NCBI GenBank assembly: GCA_938014885.1
Contig: CALLQI010000004.1
Coordinates: 124,001 to 188,000 of the forward strand
Source: an uncultured bacterium
Lineage (GTDB): Bacteria > Planctomycetota > UBA8742 > UBA2392
Length of the DNA stretch: 64,000 bases
Direction of reading: 5' to 3'
In this document: in pieces, positions 56,070 through 62,978 of the stretch
How positions within the stretch are numbered: position 1 is the stretch's first letter
Layout of the letters: every line of letters begins with the position of its first letter
The notes under the pieces: generated by a model
The model's database searches: none
The model's input: only the letters and a program-made list of their open reading frames with translations
What the model was told of the DNA's origin: nothing
Made by a program: the position numbers and the translations under genes

Positions 56070-57524
56070 ATGACGCCCCGCCACTTGTGCCTGATTATTC
56101 TTGCGACCCTGCTGGCCGCCCAGGTTGCCGCCCAGGCCACGACGGGAGCCAAACCCGCCGCAGAGCCCCCGGCTGCGCCCGCAGCCAAGCCCCGCAATCC
56201 GTTTGAGTTCAAGGTTGCCCTGAGTGATGATCCCGAAGCGGACGAGATCAAGTTCCGCTTCTTTGGCCAGCATCGTTCCCGCGCGGAGCTGCGCACACCG
56301 GCCCAGTACAACGCCGGGCTCGCGGCCCAGGAGGCTCGCCTCGCGGTCAACATGCGCAATCGCCTGGGTGTGGATGTGCTGTTCCCCGCCAGCGCCGGGC
56401 TGCTGTTTGAGGTGCAGGACGTGCGGCTGTTCGGCGATGAACCCCGCGCGGCTGCCAACTCCGCCAATACCTCGGGAGTAGACAGCTTTGATGTGCTTCA
56501 GGCCAACGTGTACTCGCCCAACCTGCTGGACGTGGGCATTGAAGCGCGGCTGGGACGCCAGAAGTTCACCATCGGCAACCAGCGCCTGTTCAGCACCCTG
56601 GAGTGGCTGGCACAGTCGCGCGCCTGGGACGGCCTTACGCTGCGCCGCAGTTTCGATGGCCAGTACCACCTGCTAGGCTTCGCGCTGCTGATCAATGAAC
56701 TGAACCGCGTGCAGGATGACGAGTGGATGCTCGGCCTCACGTTCCGCTGGACGCCCACCTTCCTGAAAGACAACGAGTTTGAAGTAGTGCTGCTGAACCA
56801 GCATCGCGACGATGCCGGCGGCCTGAATGACGCGCACTTCACTACCGCCAGTCTGCGCTGGAACGGGCGCTTTGCCTTCAGTGACGCGCTGGCCATGGCC
56901 TTCACCGCCGAGGGCGTCGCCCAGTTCGGCACCGCCGACAGCGCATTCTGGGGCACCCCGGGCAAAGACGACGCCAATGTGCAGGCCTTTGCATCGGCCC
57001 TGACCGCTGATCTGCATTGGAGCTTGGGCGACCACAGCCTGCGCTTTGGACTGGAGTGGGAGTACGCCTCGGGCGACTCGGACCCGACCGACAACACCTT
57101 CCAGACCTTCCGTTCGCCGTTTCCGTTCGGGCATCGCTACAACGGGTTCGCCGACCAGGTGGGCTGGCGCAACCTGCACGACTTCGGCGCGTCGCTTGAG
57201 TGGAAGCTGAAGCTGGACGGCTGGGTCGAGACCATCTCGGTGTTCGCGCAGGCCCACGCCTTCCAGCGCGAGAACGACGACGATGCCTGGTACGGCGTGG
57301 CCGGCACGGTCACCCGCAGCGGCACGCCGGATCACAGTGATGAGCTCGGCTACGAAGTGGACCTGGTGCTGGCGCTGAAGATCACGCGCTGGACCGCGTT
57401 CGAAGTCGGCTGGGCGCATTTCTTTGCCGGCCGCTTCGTCAAGCAGACCGCGGTGGGTGGCGGCTCAGCGGGCGAAGACTCGGACATGGACTTTGCCTGG
57501 GCGCAGTTCACGCTGCAGTTCTAG
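56070..57524 (+). CDS. outer-membrane porin, alginate-export family
   Basis: ATG 56070 follows CGGGAGATTGCC. The 484-residue product has a signal peptide (LCLIILATLLAAQVAAQA), a Pro/Ala linker and a beta barrel of the AlgE-like alginate_exp family. Typical strands include FRFFGQHRSRAELRTPAQYN, NRLGVDVLFPASAGLLFEVQDVRLFGDE, VGIEARLGRQKFTIGNQRL and a C-terminal Phe (FAWAQFTLQF). These porins pass anionic substrates; here a nitrogen-oxide or organic anion is possible. Position at the end of the nir region suggests co-regulation. The C-terminal Phe supports assembly by the Bam complex. Confidence 0.87.
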   Translation: MTPRHLCLIILATLLAAQVAAQATTGAKPAAEPPAAPAAKPRNPFEFKVALSDDPEADEIKFRFFGQHRSRAELRTPAQYNAGLAAQEARLAVNMRNRLGVDVLFPASAGLLFEVQDVRLFGDEPRAAANSANTSGVDSFDVLQANVYSPNLLDVGIEARLGRQKFTIGNQRLFSTLEWLAQSRAWDGLTLRRSFDGQYHLLGFALLINELNRVQDDEWMLGLTFRWTPTFLKDNEFEVVLLNQHRDDAGGLNDAHFTTASLRWNGRFAFSDALAMAFTAEGVAQFGTADSAFWGTPGKDDANVQAFASALTADLHWSLGDHSLRFGLEWEYASGDSDPTDNTFQTFRSPFPFGHRYNGFADQVGWRNLHDFGASLEWKLKLDGWVETISVFAQAHAFQRENDDDAWYGVAGTVTRSGTPDHSDELGYEVDLVLALKITRWTAFEVGWAHFFAGRFVKQTAVGGGSAGEDSDMDFAWAQFTLQF

Positions 57525-57670
57525 GCCATGAAGAGCAGTAAACGGACAGATTTGTCTTTCAATGCCCGTGCAGATCCATACACTTCGCGCCATGTTCATG
57601 CAGCCCACGTCCCTGATGTGTTGCGCCCGCTAGCCGGGGCGCTTGCTGCAATTCCTGCACAAGTATTCAG

Positions 57671-57706
57671 CCCCGAGCGGCGCGCCGCCCCGGGGACTTT
57701 TTGTTT
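57671..57706 (+). terminator. intrinsic terminator between the porin gene and cysK
   Basis: CCCCG-A-GCGG-CGCG-CCGC-CC-CGGGG forms a stem of 9 bp with a small bulge (57671-57695), followed by ACTTTTTGTTT. It is 147 bases past the porin stop and 53 bases before the cysK start, so it could alternatively attenuate cysK. Confidence 0.8.
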
Positions 57707-57747
57707 CCTGCGCTGCTTGGGCTTTTTCACGGGGACAGGAGAAAGCC

Positions 57748-58695
57748 ATGCCACGCAGAGTCAATTCGATTCACCAGCTTGTGGGCGACACGCCGGTCGT
57801 GCGCCTGAACCGGGTGCCGCCGCCGGGCGCCGCCACCGTATGGGCCAAGCTCGAGTACTTCAGCCCGGGCGCGTCGGTCAAGGACCGCATTGCGCTTAGC
57901 ATGATCGAACAGGCCGAACGCGAAGGCCTACTGACGCCGGGCGTCAGCACGATTGTGGAGGGCACCTCCGGCAACACCGGGATCGGCCTTGCGCTGATTG
58001 CCGCCAGCAAGGGGTATCGCATCGTGCTGGCAATGCCGGAAAGCGCCACCGTCGAGCGCCGCAACACGCTGCGCGCGCTGGGGGCGGAACTGGTGCTGAC
58101 ACCGGCCTCGCAGGGCATGGCCGGGGCAGTCGCCAAGGCCCGCGAGCTGGCCCAGCACAACGGCTGGTGGGAGGCCCGCCAATTCGACAACCCGGCCAAC
58201 CCGCAGGTCCATCGCCTGACCACAGCGCCCGAGATCCTGCGCCAGGTGCCCGAGGTTGACGCATTTGTCGCCGGAGTCGGCACCGGCGGCACCGTGACCG
58301 GCGCGGGCCAGGTGCTCAAGGCCGCCAAGCCGGGGGTGCGTATCTACGCCGTGGAGCCCGTGGACAGCCCGCTGCTGAACGGTGGCAAGCCGGGGCCGCA
58401 CAAGATCCAGGGTATCGGCGCGAACTTTGTGCCCGAGGTGCTGGATCGCAAAGTCTATGACGGGGTGTTCGACGTCGCTTACGTTGACGCGCTCGAAACG
58501 TCTCGCCGCCTCGCCCGTGAAGAAGGCATCTTCAGCGGCGTAAGCGCGGGCGCGATCGCCTGGGCAGCGCTGCAAGTCGCGATCCAGTTGGGCGAGGGCA
58601 AGCACGTCGTGTTCATCGTGCCTGATTTCGGTGAACGCTACGGCACACACGAACTGTGGGCCAACATCGAAGCACCGCAGCTTGCACATGCCTGA
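57748..58695 (+). CDS. cysK: cysteine synthase (O-acetylserine sulfhydrylase)
   Basis: The 315-residue PLP enzyme makes cysteine from O-acetylserine and sulfide. The PLP Lys is in SPGASVKDRIAL, the phosphate loop is EGTSGNTGIGLA-like, and GVGTGGTVTGAG, QGIGANFVPEVL and GVSAGAI are all present. Length matches CysK. The ATG 57748 follows AGGAGAAAGCC. It is followed by a strong convergent terminator. No cysE is adjacent. Confidence 0.96.
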   Translation: MPRRVNSIHQLVGDTPVVRLNRVPPPGAATVWAKLEYFSPGASVKDRIALSMIEQAEREGLLTPGVSTIVEGTSGNTGIGLALIAASKGYRIVLAMPESATVERRNTLRALGAELVLTPASQGMAGAVAKARELAQHNGWWEARQFDNPANPQVHRLTTAPEILRQVPEVDAFVAGVGTGGTVTGAGQVLKAAKPGVRIYAVEPVDSPLLNGGKPGPHKIQGIGANFVPEVLDRKVYDGVFDVAYVDALETSRRLAREEGIFSGVSAGAIAWAALQVAIQLGEGKHVVFIVPDFGERYGTHELWANIEAPQLAHA

Positions 58696-58702
58696 TAAGC
58701 GA

Positions 58703-58730
58703 CGGGCCCGGCCTTGCGAGGCCGGGCCCG
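58703..58730. terminator. bidirectional terminator between cysK and the DUF3106-like gene
   Basis: CGGGCCCGGCCT and AGGCCGGGCCCG form a perfect 12-bp stem with loop TGCG, 7 bases after the cysK stop and 12 bases from the stop of the minus-strand gene. No T-tract is present, but stability is very high. Confidence 0.8.
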
Positions 58731-58742
58731 CCGGGCGGGCTA

Positions 58743-59195
58743 TTACTCTTGTTCCTTGCGGCGCTCGTCGCGCTTCTTCTGGAACTCTTCGCGCAGGCGC
58801 TTGATTTCGGCTTTGCGCTCCTCGGGTGACATGTCTTTCAGGCGCTCGCGCAGTTCGGCTCGCCTTTCGCGGGCTTCGGCGCGCAGCTTCTTCCACTTCT
58901 CGACCAAGGCCTCGCGCTCTTCGGGTGTCATCGCCTCCCACTTTTCGCGCATTTCGGCGCGGCGGGCATGGCGTTCTTCGCGCCGTTCCTTCATGCGCAC
59001 TTTGGCGGCCTCACGTTCTTCGGGCGTCATTTCGCGCCAGGCCTCGCGCGCCATGCGCATCTGGCGCATGCGCTGGCCCTGGCGTTCGGCGCGGTGCTTG
59101 CCGGCCCTGGGCCCTTCGGCGGGTTTGGTTTCCTGTGCAAGCAGCGGGAATGCGAGCAGCCCGCCCAGTGCAACGATCAGTACGAGGGATTTCAT
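58743..59195 (-). CDS. exported DUF3106-like helical protein
   Basis: The 150-residue protein has a signal peptide (SLVLIVALGGLLAFPLLAQ) after AAGGAAACTGCC. The mature part is all alpha, very rich in Arg, Glu and Lys, and has about three repeats centred on MTPEERE (WREMTPEEREAAKVRM, WEAMTPEEREALVEKW, LKDMSPEERKAEIKRL). This spacing matches DUF3106. It would be a periplasmic helical protein; related CpxP/Spy-type chaperones also carry LTPEQ repeats, but no LTxxQ core is seen here. No function is established. Confidence 0.75.
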   Translation of the reverse strand: MKSLVLIVALGGLLAFPLLAQETKPAEGPRAGKHRAERQGQRMRQMRMAREAWREMTPEEREAAKVRMKERREERHARRAEMREKWEAMTPEEREALVEKWKKLRAEARERRAELRERLKDMSPEERKAEIKRLREEFQKKRDERRKEQE

Positions 59196-59310
59196 GGCAG
59201 TTTCCTTATGCCCCGGTTGAGTTCCCGGGCGGCGGCCCGGGTGATGTCTACAAAGCATGCAACCCCGCAGCGCGTGCAAGGTGGCGCGGAATCGGACGGA
59301 AGCATCCGGA

Positions 59311-59802
59311 TTAGGACTTCTGCTGGGCCTTGTACGCGTCCATGCCGGGGGCGGACTGCAGTTTGCCGCGCATGCTGGAGGTCATGGTGGCCAGGCGTCG
59401 TAGCTGGAACTCGCCAAGCTCAGCCAGTGTGCGGCTGTTTAGCTCGTCCAGGTAGCGGGTGCGGACTTCGGCCCAGAAGTTGTGCAGCGGGCAGGCCCCG
59501 GCATCGCTGCAGACGGGCTGGCCAAGGATGCACTCTTCGCACTTCCGCAGGTCTTCGAAGGGCGCGACGATTTCCTTCAGCTTGATCCGTTCCGGCGGGC
59601 GGGCCAGCGAAAACCCACCCTGACGCCCGCGCACGGACTTGAGCACCCGGGCGCGCACAAGCTGCTGCAGGATCTTGGACAGGTAGTGGGTCGGGATGCC
59701 GAGTGACTTTCCCATCTGCGCGGCCAGCACGTTCTCGCCGGCGGGGCGGGTCGTGATGTCAATCATTGCCCGGATCGCGTACTCAGTGGTTTGGGAAAAC
59801 AT
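59311..59802 (-). CDS. Rrf2-family Fe-S regulator (IscR-like), copy 1
   Basis: The 163-residue protein has an N-terminal winged helix (residues 1-78; YAIRAMIDI, IPTHYLSKILQQLVRARVLKSVRGRQGGF) and a cluster loop with Cys91, Cys98, Cys104 and His107 (CILGQPVCSDAGACPLH), plus Cys88. The three Cys and one His at 91/98/104/107 match the [2Fe-2S] ligands of IscR (92, 98, 104, 107) by position. Such regulators sense Fe-S state, NO or oxygen. The ATG 59802 follows CCAGGAGAGTGC. It is divergent from the tryptophanase-like gene, with 138 bases between, and a paralogue lies at 61335. The shared operator candidate is GATAA-N10-TTATC. Confidence 0.9.
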   Translation of the reverse strand: MFSQTTEYAIRAMIDITTRPAGENVLAAQMGKSLGIPTHYLSKILQQLVRARVLKSVRGRQGGFSLARPPERIKLKEIVAPFEDLRKCEECILGQPVCSDAGACPLHNFWAEVRTRYLDELNSRTLAELGEFQLRRLATMTSSMRGKLQSAPGMDAYKAQQKS

Positions 59803-59904
59803 GCACTCTCCTGGAACCGTTGGATACCACGTTACCAGCAGCGCGAAATGTCTCAAGACAGGCTGATCCGCTTATCCCCAACCATCAGCCGAGACGTTTG
59901 TCGC

Positions 59905-59933
59905 TTGAATAAGGGATAACCATGTCCTATTAT
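59905..59933 (+). promoter_or_regulatory. predicted promoter of the lyase gene, leaderless
   Basis: TTGAAT (59905-59910), a 17-base spacer and TATTAT (59928-59933) lie 7 bases before ATG 59941. No ribosome-binding site is present, so transcription probably starts at the ATG. Confidence 0.65.
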
Positions 59934-59934
59934 C
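59915..59934 (+). promoter_or_regulatory. inverted repeat GATAA-N10-TTATC, candidate Rrf2 operator
   Basis: The element overlaps the spacer and the -10 box of the lyase promoter, as a repressor site would. An identical-architecture element lies at 61805-61824 and a near copy at 44580-44599. Confidence 0.65.
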
Positions 59935-59940
59935 TGTATT

Positions 59941-61323
59941 ATGGACACGCCGCGCAGCATCATTGAGCCCTTCCGTATCAAGGCCGTTGAGCCACTGCCA
60001 TTCACCACGCCGGAACAGCGCGACACTGCGCTGCGACGCGCTGGCTTCAACCCGTTTCGTCTGCGCTCGCGCGAGATCACGATTGACCTGCTGACCGACT
60101 CGGGAACCGGCGCCATGTCGGCCGCGCAGTGGGCGGCCATCATGACCGGCGACGAGACCTATGCCGGCTCCGAGTCCTTCTATGAACTGGAAGAAGTCGT
60201 CCGTGAACTCACCGGCGTGCGCCATGTGATCCCCACCCACCAGGGGCGCGCCTCGGAACACATCCTGTTCGCCGCCATGGGCCTGTCCGGCAAGGTGGTG
60301 CTGGCCAACAGCCACTTTGACACTACCCGCGCCAACGTCGAATACCTGGGTGCCGAAGCCCGCGACCTGGTGATCGCCCAGGGCCGCGACACCCAAAGCG
60401 AGCACCCCTTCAAAGGCAACATCGACCTCGAGCGTTTGCAGAATGCCCTGGAAACCGAGGCCGGCCGCGTGGCCTGCGTGCTGATGACCATCACCAACAA
60501 CACCGGTGGCGGCCAGCCGGTCAGCCTTGAGAACCTGCGCGCGGCCTCGGCCCTGGCGCGGCGCTTTGGCAAGCCGTTCATCCTTGACGCGGCGCGCTTT
60601 GCGGAAAACTCCTGGCTGATCCGCGAGCGTGAGCCCGGCCAATCCGGCCGCCCCCCGCGCGAGATTGCACGCGAAGTGTTCCGGCTTGCCGACGGCTTCA
60701 CGATGAGCGCCAAGAAGGACGGGCTGGTCAACATCGGCGGGCTGCTTGGACTCAACGACGACACATTGGCCGAACAGGCGCGCTCGCTGCTGATCCTCAC
60801 CGAGGGCTTTCCCACGTACGGCGGGCTCGCGGGTCGCGACCTGGCGGCGCTGGCGCAGGGGCTGTGCGAGGTTACCGACGAAGACTACCTGCGCTACCGC
60901 ATCGCGTCGGTGCGCTACCTGTTCAACAAGCTGGACGGCGCCGGCATCCCGATGATGAGGCCGGCAGGCGGCCACGCCGTGTACATCGACGCGGGCGCAC
61001 TGTACCCGCACCTGAAGCCGCACGAGCTGCCGGGAATCAGCCTGTGCAACGAGCTGTACCAGGCATGCGGGGTTCGCGCCGTGGAGATCGGGACGTTGAT
61101 GTTTGGCCGTCCCGACCCCCTAAACGGGCCTGACCAGCCTGCGGCACATGAGCTGGTGCGGTTGGCCTTCCCGCGCCGGACGTACACACAAAGCCATGTG
61201 GATTGGCTGGCCGAAGTGATCGTGGACGTGGCGGGGCGGCGCGATGCCGCACGAGGCTATCGCATCACGCGCCAGGGCAAGGTGCTGCGCGCGTTTACGG
61301 CCGAGCTGCAGCCCTTGGGCTGA
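59941..61323 (+). CDS. tryptophanase/tyrosine phenol-lyase family beta-eliminating lyase
   Basis: The 460-residue PLP enzyme belongs to the TnaA/Tpl family, which splits Trp or Tyr into indole or phenol plus pyruvate and ammonia. FRIKAVEPL, DLLTDSGTGAMS, PTHQGRASE, SAKKDGLVNIGG (PLP Lys259), EGFPTYGGLAGRD and RLAFPRRTYTQSHVD all match. By recalled alignment, TnaA Asp137 is kept (HFDTTR) and the Tpl Arg381 position is Ile (RAVEIG), both tryptophanase-like. But the TnaA His463 position is Ala (VLRAFTAEL), so substrate specificity may differ. The ATG has no ribosome-binding site. It lies between two Rrf2 genes. Confidence 0.9.
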   Translation: MDTPRSIIEPFRIKAVEPLPFTTPEQRDTALRRAGFNPFRLRSREITIDLLTDSGTGAMSAAQWAAIMTGDETYAGSESFYELEEVVRELTGVRHVIPTHQGRASEHILFAAMGLSGKVVLANSHFDTTRANVEYLGAEARDLVIAQGRDTQSEHPFKGNIDLERLQNALETEAGRVACVLMTITNNTGGGQPVSLENLRAASALARRFGKPFILDAARFAENSWLIREREPGQSGRPPREIAREVFRLADGFTMSAKKDGLVNIGGLLGLNDDTLAEQARSLLILTEGFPTYGGLAGRDLAALAQGLCEVTDEDYLRYRIASVRYLFNKLDGAGIPMMRPAGGHAVYIDAGALYPHLKPHELPGISLCNELYQACGVRAVEIGTLMFGRPDPLNGPDQPAAHELVRLAFPRRTYTQSHVDWLAEVIVDVAGRRDAARGYRITRQGKVLRAFTAELQPLG

Positions 61324-61334
61324 TCGGAGCAACC

Positions 61335-61790
61335 ATGTTCTCACAGGCAAGCGAGTACGCGTTGCGCGCGTTGACTGAGCTGGCGCGCTTCCCGGCCGGG
61401 GACTGGGTTCTGACTTCGCAGCTGGCGGAGTCGCTGAACATCCCGGTCCACTACCTGGCCAAGGTGCTGCAGACGCTGGCCCGGCGCGGGCTGCTGGAAA
61501 GCCAGCGCGGGCGCCAGGGCGGCTTTCGGCTGGCGCTGCCGCCTGAGCAGATCACGGCATATGACGTGGTGCGGGCTCTGGATGACGTGCAGTCGCTGGA
61601 AGAGTGCGTGATGGGCGAACGCGAATGCAGCGACGCCACCGCCTGCCCCCTGCACTCGCTGTGGAAGACGATCAAGCAGCGCTTCCGCCATGCGCTTGAG
61701 ACGAACACGCTGAAAGACCTGGCGGCCTTCCAGGAAAAGCGGCCTGATTCGGTGCGGCTGCCGGCCGTGAAACCACGCCGCAAGCCTTGA
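61335..61790 (+). CDS. Rrf2-family Fe-S regulator (IscR-like), copy 2
   Basis: The 151-residue protein is a paralogue of the regulator at 59311 (same start FSQ-x-x-EYA and RGRQGGF-L wing) with the cluster ligands Cys91, Cys98, Cys104 and His107 (CVMGERECSDATACPLH). It follows the lyase gene by 11 bases with CGGAGCAACC before ATG 61335, so it is probably co-transcribed with it. It lies 89 bases upstream of had, whose promoter has the shared operator. The two copies could be regulators of one another or sense different signals. Confidence 0.92.
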   Translation: MFSQASEYALRALTELARFPAGDWVLTSQLAESLNIPVHYLAKVLQTLARRGLLESQRGRQGGFRLALPPEQITAYDVVRALDDVQSLEECVMGERECSDATACPLHSLWKTIKQRFRHALETNTLKDLAAFQEKRPDSVRLPAVKPRRKP

Positions 61791-61804
61791 CGGGCACATT
61801 ACCG

Positions 61805-61824
61805 GATAACTTCCTCGGTTTATC
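61805..61824 (+). promoter_or_regulatory. inverted repeat GATAA-N10-TTATC upstream of had
   Basis: A perfect GATAA/TTATC pair with a 10-base centre ends one base before a TTGAAT hexamer. A second inverted repeat, TTGAA-N6-TTCAA (61825-61840), abuts it. The position just upstream of -35 could suit activation or a different regulator order. Confidence 0.65.
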
Positions 61825-61852
61825 TTGAATTACGGTTCAATTTCCGTAGCAT
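61825..61852 (+). promoter_or_regulatory. predicted had promoter
   Basis: TTGAAT (61825-61830), a 16-base spacer and TAGCAT (61847-61852) lie 27 bases before ATG 61880, with GCGGGACTCTGCT just before the ATG as a weak ribosome-binding site. Confidence 0.45.
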
Positions 61853-61879
61853 CGTTCAGGACACAAGCGGGACTCTGCT

Positions 61880-62929
61880 ATGCGCGCCAACGGATTCGCT
61901 TACAGCAGCCCCAATGGGCCCTTCTCGGGCATCGAGTACGCACTTGAGCCCGCGGATACTGAAGTCGTCGTGCAGGTCGCCGGTTGCGGCCTGTGCCACA
62001 CCGATGTCGGGTTCCACGCCGGCGAAGTCGCACCGCGCGCAACGCTGCCACTGGTGCTGGGACACGAGATCGCGGGAACGGTCGTGCAGGCCGGCCGCGA
62101 GTTTGAACCGCTGCTGGGCAAGCGCGTGATCGTGCCCTCGGTCGTCCCTTGTGGCCGCTGCGAACGCTGCCGCGCGGGCAGCGAAAACACCTGCGCCCGC
62201 CAGTTCATGCCCGGCAATGACGGCCACGGAGGTTTCGCCAGCCACGTCAAAGTACCGGGGACCGGGCTGTGCCTGCTTCCTGAGGAACTCGGCGGCTACG
62301 AGCTGCACGAACTTTCCGTAATCGCCGATGCCCTGACCACACCCTGGCAGGCCGTGCAGCGATCCGGCCTAAAGGCTGGCGACGTGGCTGTGGTGGTCGG
62401 CGTCGGCGGCGTCGGCACCTACGGCGTGCAACTGGCGGCGGCGCGCGGCGCGCGGGTGCTGGCCCTGGACATCGAGGACGCCAAGCTGGCTCGCATCGGC
62501 CGGTACGGCGCCAGCGCCGTGCTGAACGTGCAAGGCATGGACGTAAAGGCCGCGCGCAAAGCGGTACGCGCCGCGATTGCCGCAATGGACGCCCCGGACT
62601 TCGGCTGGAAAGTCTTTGAAATGTCGGGCTCGCCGGCCGGGCAGGAACTTGCCTACGCGCTGCTGCCCCCCGCCGGCACTCTGGCCGTAGTCGGCTTCAC
62701 GCCCAAGCCGCTGACCCTGAAGCTATCGGCGCTGATGGCGCTGGATGCCACGGCGTTCGGCAACTGGGGCTGCGCGCCGCGTCACTACCCCGACGCGCTG
62801 CAACTGGTGCTGTCGGGCAAGGTCACGCTGAAACCCTTCGTCAAGAGTTACCCGCTTGGGCAGATCGGCGAGCTGTTTGAAGCCGCTCACGCCGGTCGCC
62901 TTACGGAACGCGCCATCCTGAGACCATGA
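61880..62929 (+). CDS. had: 6-hydroxycyclohex-1-ene-1-carbonyl-CoA dehydrogenase
   Basis: The 349-residue zinc-type alcohol dehydrogenase has catalytic-zinc ligands in GCGLCHTDVG and LGHEIAG, structural-zinc cysteines in CGRCERCRAGSENTC and the NAD-binding VGVGGVGTYGV. Length (349) and segments such as HTDVGFHAGEV and PSVVPCGRCERC fit Had, which oxidises 6-hydroxycyclohex-1-ene-1-carbonyl-CoA in anaerobic benzoyl-CoA breakdown. The strongest argument is the next gene, which encodes the following enzyme, Oah/BamA. Without that neighbour the call would only be medium-chain dehydrogenase. It is the first gene of the operon and has the shared GATAA repeat upstream. Confidence 0.85.
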   Translation: MRANGFAYSSPNGPFSGIEYALEPADTEVVVQVAGCGLCHTDVGFHAGEVAPRATLPLVLGHEIAGTVVQAGREFEPLLGKRVIVPSVVPCGRCERCRAGSENTCARQFMPGNDGHGGFASHVKVPGTGLCLLPEELGGYELHELSVIADALTTPWQAVQRSGLKAGDVAVVVGVGGVGTYGVQLAAARGARVLALDIEDAKLARIGRYGASAVLNVQGMDVKAARKAVRAAIAAMDAPDFGWKVFEMSGSPAGQELAYALLPPAGTLAVVGFTPKPLTLKLSALMALDATAFGNWGCAPRHYPDALQLVLSGKVTLKPFVKSYPLGQIGELFEAAHAGRLTERAILRP

Positions 62930-62978
62930 ATAAGACCGCGGCCGCACAGGCGGCCCAACGTGTTGCCAAGGAGTCGCC

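Noticed and set aside
59941..61323. Tyrosine phenol-lyase
   Set aside because: The Arg that binds the phenol ring in Tpl is Ile, and Asp replaces the Tpl Thr in the substrate pocket; the sequence is nearer to tryptophanase.
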